This document shows, piece by piece, positions 5,417 to 7,445 of a stretch of DNA of 7,445 bases; within the stretch, counting starts at the first letter, position 1, and each line of letters opens with the position of its first letter. Under the pieces are notes generated by a model. That model was not told the DNA's origin. It did not search any database and worked only from the letters and a program-made list of their open reading frames with translations. Source of the DNA: JALZHR01 sp036389695 (GTDB taxonomy: Bacteria; Acidobacteriota; Blastocatellia; Pyrinomonadales; Pyrinomonadaceae); contig DASVWG010000374.1 of assembly GCA_036389695.1 (NCBI GenBank), positions 1-7,445 of the forward strand, given 5' to 3'. Made by a program: the position numbers and the translations under genes.

Positions 5417-6844
5417 ATGCTGCAAAGTTCGGAAAACTCTGTCGTTGTGACGACGGAGAACAACTCTTTCTGGTCAATTATGCACGAAGCCGTCTTCGGC
5501 TCGCGGCGTGATTTTACGACAGGCTCAATCTGGCTGGCGATTTTTATTCTGGCGGTGCCGATGATTATTGAAATGATGGGCGAAAGCCTGTTTGCGCTGG
5601 TCGATATTTTCTTTGTCGGCAGGCTCGGCGCGTCGGCGGTGGCGGTCGTCGGGCTGACCGAATCGATGATGGCTCTGATTTACGCGGTCGCCATCGGTCT
5701 GAGCATCGGCGCGACCGCGACCGTCGCGCGGCGCATCGGCGAAAAAGATACGGAAGGCGCGGCAAAATCGGCGGCGCACGTGATTTATCTCGGCGTCATC
5801 GTCTCGCTGGTGATGAGCACTATCGGCATCATTTTTGCGCCGACGTTTCTCCGGCTTCTGGGCGGAACGCCGCAGATTGTCGAGCAGGGCACGACGTTTA
5901 CCCGAATTATGCTCGGCGGAAACGCGGTGGTCGTTTTTCTTTTTCTGCTCAACGCGATTTTTCGCGGCGCGGGCGACGCGGCGGTGGCAATGCGCGTTTT
6001 GTGGCTGGCGAATATTCTGAATATGATTCTCGCGCCGAGCTTTATTTACGGCTTCGCGTTTTTTCCCGAACTGGGCGTCACGGGCGCGGCGGTCGGCACG
6101 ACCATCGGTCGCGGCTGCGGGGCTTTATTCGCCGCGTGGTATCTGTTTCGTCCGGGCGGGCGCATTCACGTGCATCGCGAAAGCTGGCGGCTCGACGTCG
6201 GGCTTTTGTGGAAAATCGTCAAGCTTTCATCGACCGCCGTTTTGCAGTTTCTGATTGCGACGGCAAGCTGGAGCGCGCTGATTATCATCATCGCCGGATT
6301 CGGCGAGCAGGCGATTGCCGGTTACATTACGGCGCTGCGCATCGTGATGTTTGCGCTTCTTCCGTCGGTCGGTTTGAGCAATGCGGCGGCGACGCTGGTC
6401 GGGCAAAACCTGGGCGCGGAAAAACCTGACCGCGCCGAGAAATCGGTCTGGAAAGCGGCTTACATCAACGCGGCGTTTCTCGGCGTGGTCGGCTTGATTT
6501 TCCTGATATTCGCCCACACGCTTATCGGAATTTTCACGCTCGACCCGCAGGTTCTGGAATACGGCACGGACGCGCTGCGGATTATCGCTTACGGCTTTGT
6601 TTTCTATGGTTTCGGGATGGTTCTGGAAACCGCGTTTAACGGCGCGGGCGATACGTGGACGCCGACTTATCTGAATCTTTTTATCTTCTGGATATTCGAG
6701 ATTCCGCTCGCCTACGTTCTGGCGTATCATTTCGGCTTCGGCGCGGCGGGCGTTTTCTGGGCGATTACGATTGCCTTTTCGCTTCTCGCCGTCGTTGCCG
6801 CGATTCTTTTCAGTCGCGGAAAATGGAAACTGAAAAAAGTCTAG
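5417..6844 (+). CDS. MATE-family multidrug/organic cation efflux transporter
   Basis: This 475-residue inner-membrane protein, the normal length for the family, has about twelve hydrophobic segments in two pseudo-symmetric halves. MATE transporters export drugs, dyes and other often cationic organics in exchange for Na+ or H+. Family signs are AVPMIIEMMGESLFALVDIF (46-65) with VGRLGASAVAVVGL (67-80), the repeated half-motifs FRGAGDA (182-188) and FNGAGDTWTPT (407-417), and LVGQNLGA (327-334). Residues 1-30 are a polar cytoplasmic extension. A TAAAGG ribosome site (5403-5408) lies 8 bases before the ATG; an internal ATG at residue 22 lacks one. It has its own predicted promoter and structured leader. 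The substrate and coupling ion cannot be read from sequence; proximity to the monooxygenase and TetR genes fits detoxification, but no shared operator is visible. Confidence 0.95.
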   Translation: MLQSSENSVVVTTENNSFWSIMHEAVFGSRRDFTTGSIWLAIFILAVPMIIEMMGESLFALVDIFFVGRLGASAVAVVGLTESMMALIYAVAIGLSIGATATVARRIGEKDTEGAAKSAAHVIYLGVIVSLVMSTIGIIFAPTFLRLLGGTPQIVEQGTTFTRIMLGGNAVVVFLFLLNAIFRGAGDAAVAMRVLWLANILNMILAPSFIYGFAFFPELGVTGAAVGTTIGRGCGALFAAWYLFRPGGRIHVHRESWRLDVGLLWKIVKLSSTAVLQFLIATASWSALIIIIAGFGEQAIAGYITALRIVMFALLPSVGLSNAAATLVGQNLGAEKPDRAEKSVWKAAYINAAFLGVVGLIFLIFAHTLIGIFTLDPQVLEYGTDALRIIAYGFVFYGFGMVLETAFNGAGDTWTPTYLNLFIFWIFEIPLAYVLAYHFGFGAAGVFWAITIAFSLLAVVAAILFSRGKWKLKKV

Positions 6845-6850
6845 TCAAGA

Positions 6851-6949
6851 AGTAGGGGAGTCGGGGAGTAGAGGAGTAGGGGAGAAAGGTTGAGCATTTA
6901 AAACGCTTTCTCTTTCTCCCCTACTCCCTCACTCCCTTACTCCCCTACT
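6851..6949. repeat. Large inverted repeat made of 8-base tandem units
   Basis: The left arm holds four tandem octamers at 6852-6883: GTAGGGGA, GTCGGGGA, GTAGAGGA, GTAGGGGA. The right arm at 6917-6948 holds four units of the complement: TCCCCTAC, TCCCTCAC, TCCCTTAC, TCCCCTAC. Including flanks, the arms 6851-6889 and 6911-6949 pair at 34 of 39 positions around a 21-base loop, with the outer and inner units perfect. It lies at the 3' ends of two convergent genes, so a strong hairpin could end transcription from both sides, although no T-run follows. The G-rich strand has several GGGG runs. It resembles the short tandem G-rich repeats scattered in some bacterial genomes. Confidence 0.9.
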
Positions 6950-7327
6950 AAATTTCCGCGCAATCGTTTTCGCCGTCGAGCCGATGAAAAGCCATTGCAG
7001 CGCGACGAAAAAGACGAGGAAAAAGACCCACAGTTTTTGGTGCGTAAAATAGCAGAATTGCGGAAAAAGAAATCCTGCAAATTTGCCCGAAAAGAGCGAA
7101 GCGAGAATTGCCGGCGCGTTATTGACTATCATCAGGCTGTCGAAATTACTGTATCTTAAAAAGATTCCCGGAAAATATCTGGAAAAGACGCAGTCCGCGC
7201 CGTGTTGATGCTCGAAAACATAGCGGACGGAATCTCTCGACAAAAAGTAACAAAGATTCAGCGCCGCCAAAACGATTCCCGAACGATTGGTCAATAAACC
7301 TTTGGCAATATTCACAAGTTTTTCCAT
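6929..7327 (-). CDS. Small hypothetical membrane protein ending in the repeat
   Basis: This 132-residue protein is not recognised. It has three hydrophobic stretches (about 17-30, 64-86 and 99-118), suggesting a small multi-pass membrane protein with a basic C-terminal tail (TIARKFSRGVRE). The start at 7327 is supported by GAGG at 7339-7336 on the coding strand, 8 bases upstream. Its last six codons and its TGA stop fall inside the right arm of the 8-base repeat array; the variant unit GTGAGGGA supplies the stop. The original C-terminus may therefore have been replaced when the repeat inserted or expanded. Cysteines occur at 26, 46 and 92 without a binding pattern. It converges with the MATE gene. 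The overlapping frame 7146-7442 has no comparable ribosome site and is treated as a shadow. Confidence 0.65.
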   Translation of the reverse strand: MEKLVNIAKGLLTNRSGIVLAALNLCYFLSRDSVRYVFEHQHGADCVFSRYFPGIFLRYSNFDSLMIVNNAPAILASLFSGKFAGFLFPQFCYFTHQKLWVFFLVFFVALQWLFIGSTAKTIARKFSRGVRE

Positions 7328-7374
7328 TTTCTTTACCTCGCCTGACAGATTTGTTATTTTTTACACATCGGCAG

Positions 7375-7445
7375 ATGAAATTTGTTGCAGAAAAAATGTC
7401 ACTCGTAATCGATTTTCCAAATCCGAGGTTTAGTGAAGACATCGA
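7375..7445 (+). CDS. Possible start of a plus-strand gene, cut by the window edge
   Basis: An ATG at 7375 opens a frame that stays open to the right edge (23 codons, MKFVAEKMSLVIDFPNPRFS...). A second ATG at 7396 is an alternative start. Neither has a clear Shine-Dalgarno site and the codon pattern is too short to judge. It would be divergent from the small membrane protein gene, with 47 bases between starts. It may be only AT-rich intergenic DNA. Confidence 0.2.
   Translation, partial: MKFVAEKMSLVIDFPNPRFSEDI

Noticed and set aside
7146..7442. 98-codon minus-strand frame overlapping the small membrane protein gene
   Set aside because: It has no clear ribosome site, an Arg-rich and phase-shifted composition, and the competing frame has GAGG 8 bases before its ATG.

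Overview
The window reads as a compact bacterial chromosome segment, probably Gram-negative-like, with roughly balanced GC in the genes, AT-rich intergenic gaps, canonical Shine-Dalgarno sites and 4-base stop/start overlaps. No rRNA, tRNA, integrase, transposase or CRISPR is visible. The gene mix and the G-rich 8-base repeats would suit Acidobacteriota (Blastocatellia-like), but that placement is a low-confidence guess; nothing in the window settles the taxon.

Layout: (i) 1-420, minus strand: the 5' part of a gene for a Lys/Ser/Gly-rich low-complexity protein, running off the left edge. (ii) 421-546: a divergent promoter region. (iii) 547-2094: a FAD-dependent aromatic-ring hydroxylase-type monooxygenase. 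(iv) 2095-2162: a short gap holding two mutually exclusive inverted repeats and a palindromic operator. (v) 2163-2804: a TetR-family repressor with a WHG-type C-terminal domain. (vi) 2818-2842: a second near-identical copy of the operator. (vii) 2870-5215: four membrane-protein genes joined by ATGA overlaps: DoxX-like, ABA4-like (DUF4281), an unrecognised seven-helix protein, and a divergent PAP2-like protein. (viii) 5216-5416: a promoter and leader with a stem-loop. (ix) 5417-6844: a MATE-family efflux transporter. (x) 6851-6949: a large inverted repeat in which each arm is four tandem 8-base units. (xi) 6929-7327, minus strand: a small membrane protein whose last codons and stop lie in that repeat. 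(xii) 7328-7445: a divergent gap and possibly the first codons of another plus-strand gene.

How the genes may work together: the same 25-base element (23/25 identical) lies before the TetR gene and before the four-gene membrane operon, so the regulator probably represses both itself and that operon. The flanking monooxygenase and MATE exporter fit a theme of handling small hydrophobic or aromatic compounds at the membrane, but they carry no copy of the operator and their link to the operon is inference. The most promising candidate for an undescribed system is the TetR-controlled set of four translationally coupled membrane proteins, none of which has a settled bacterial function.
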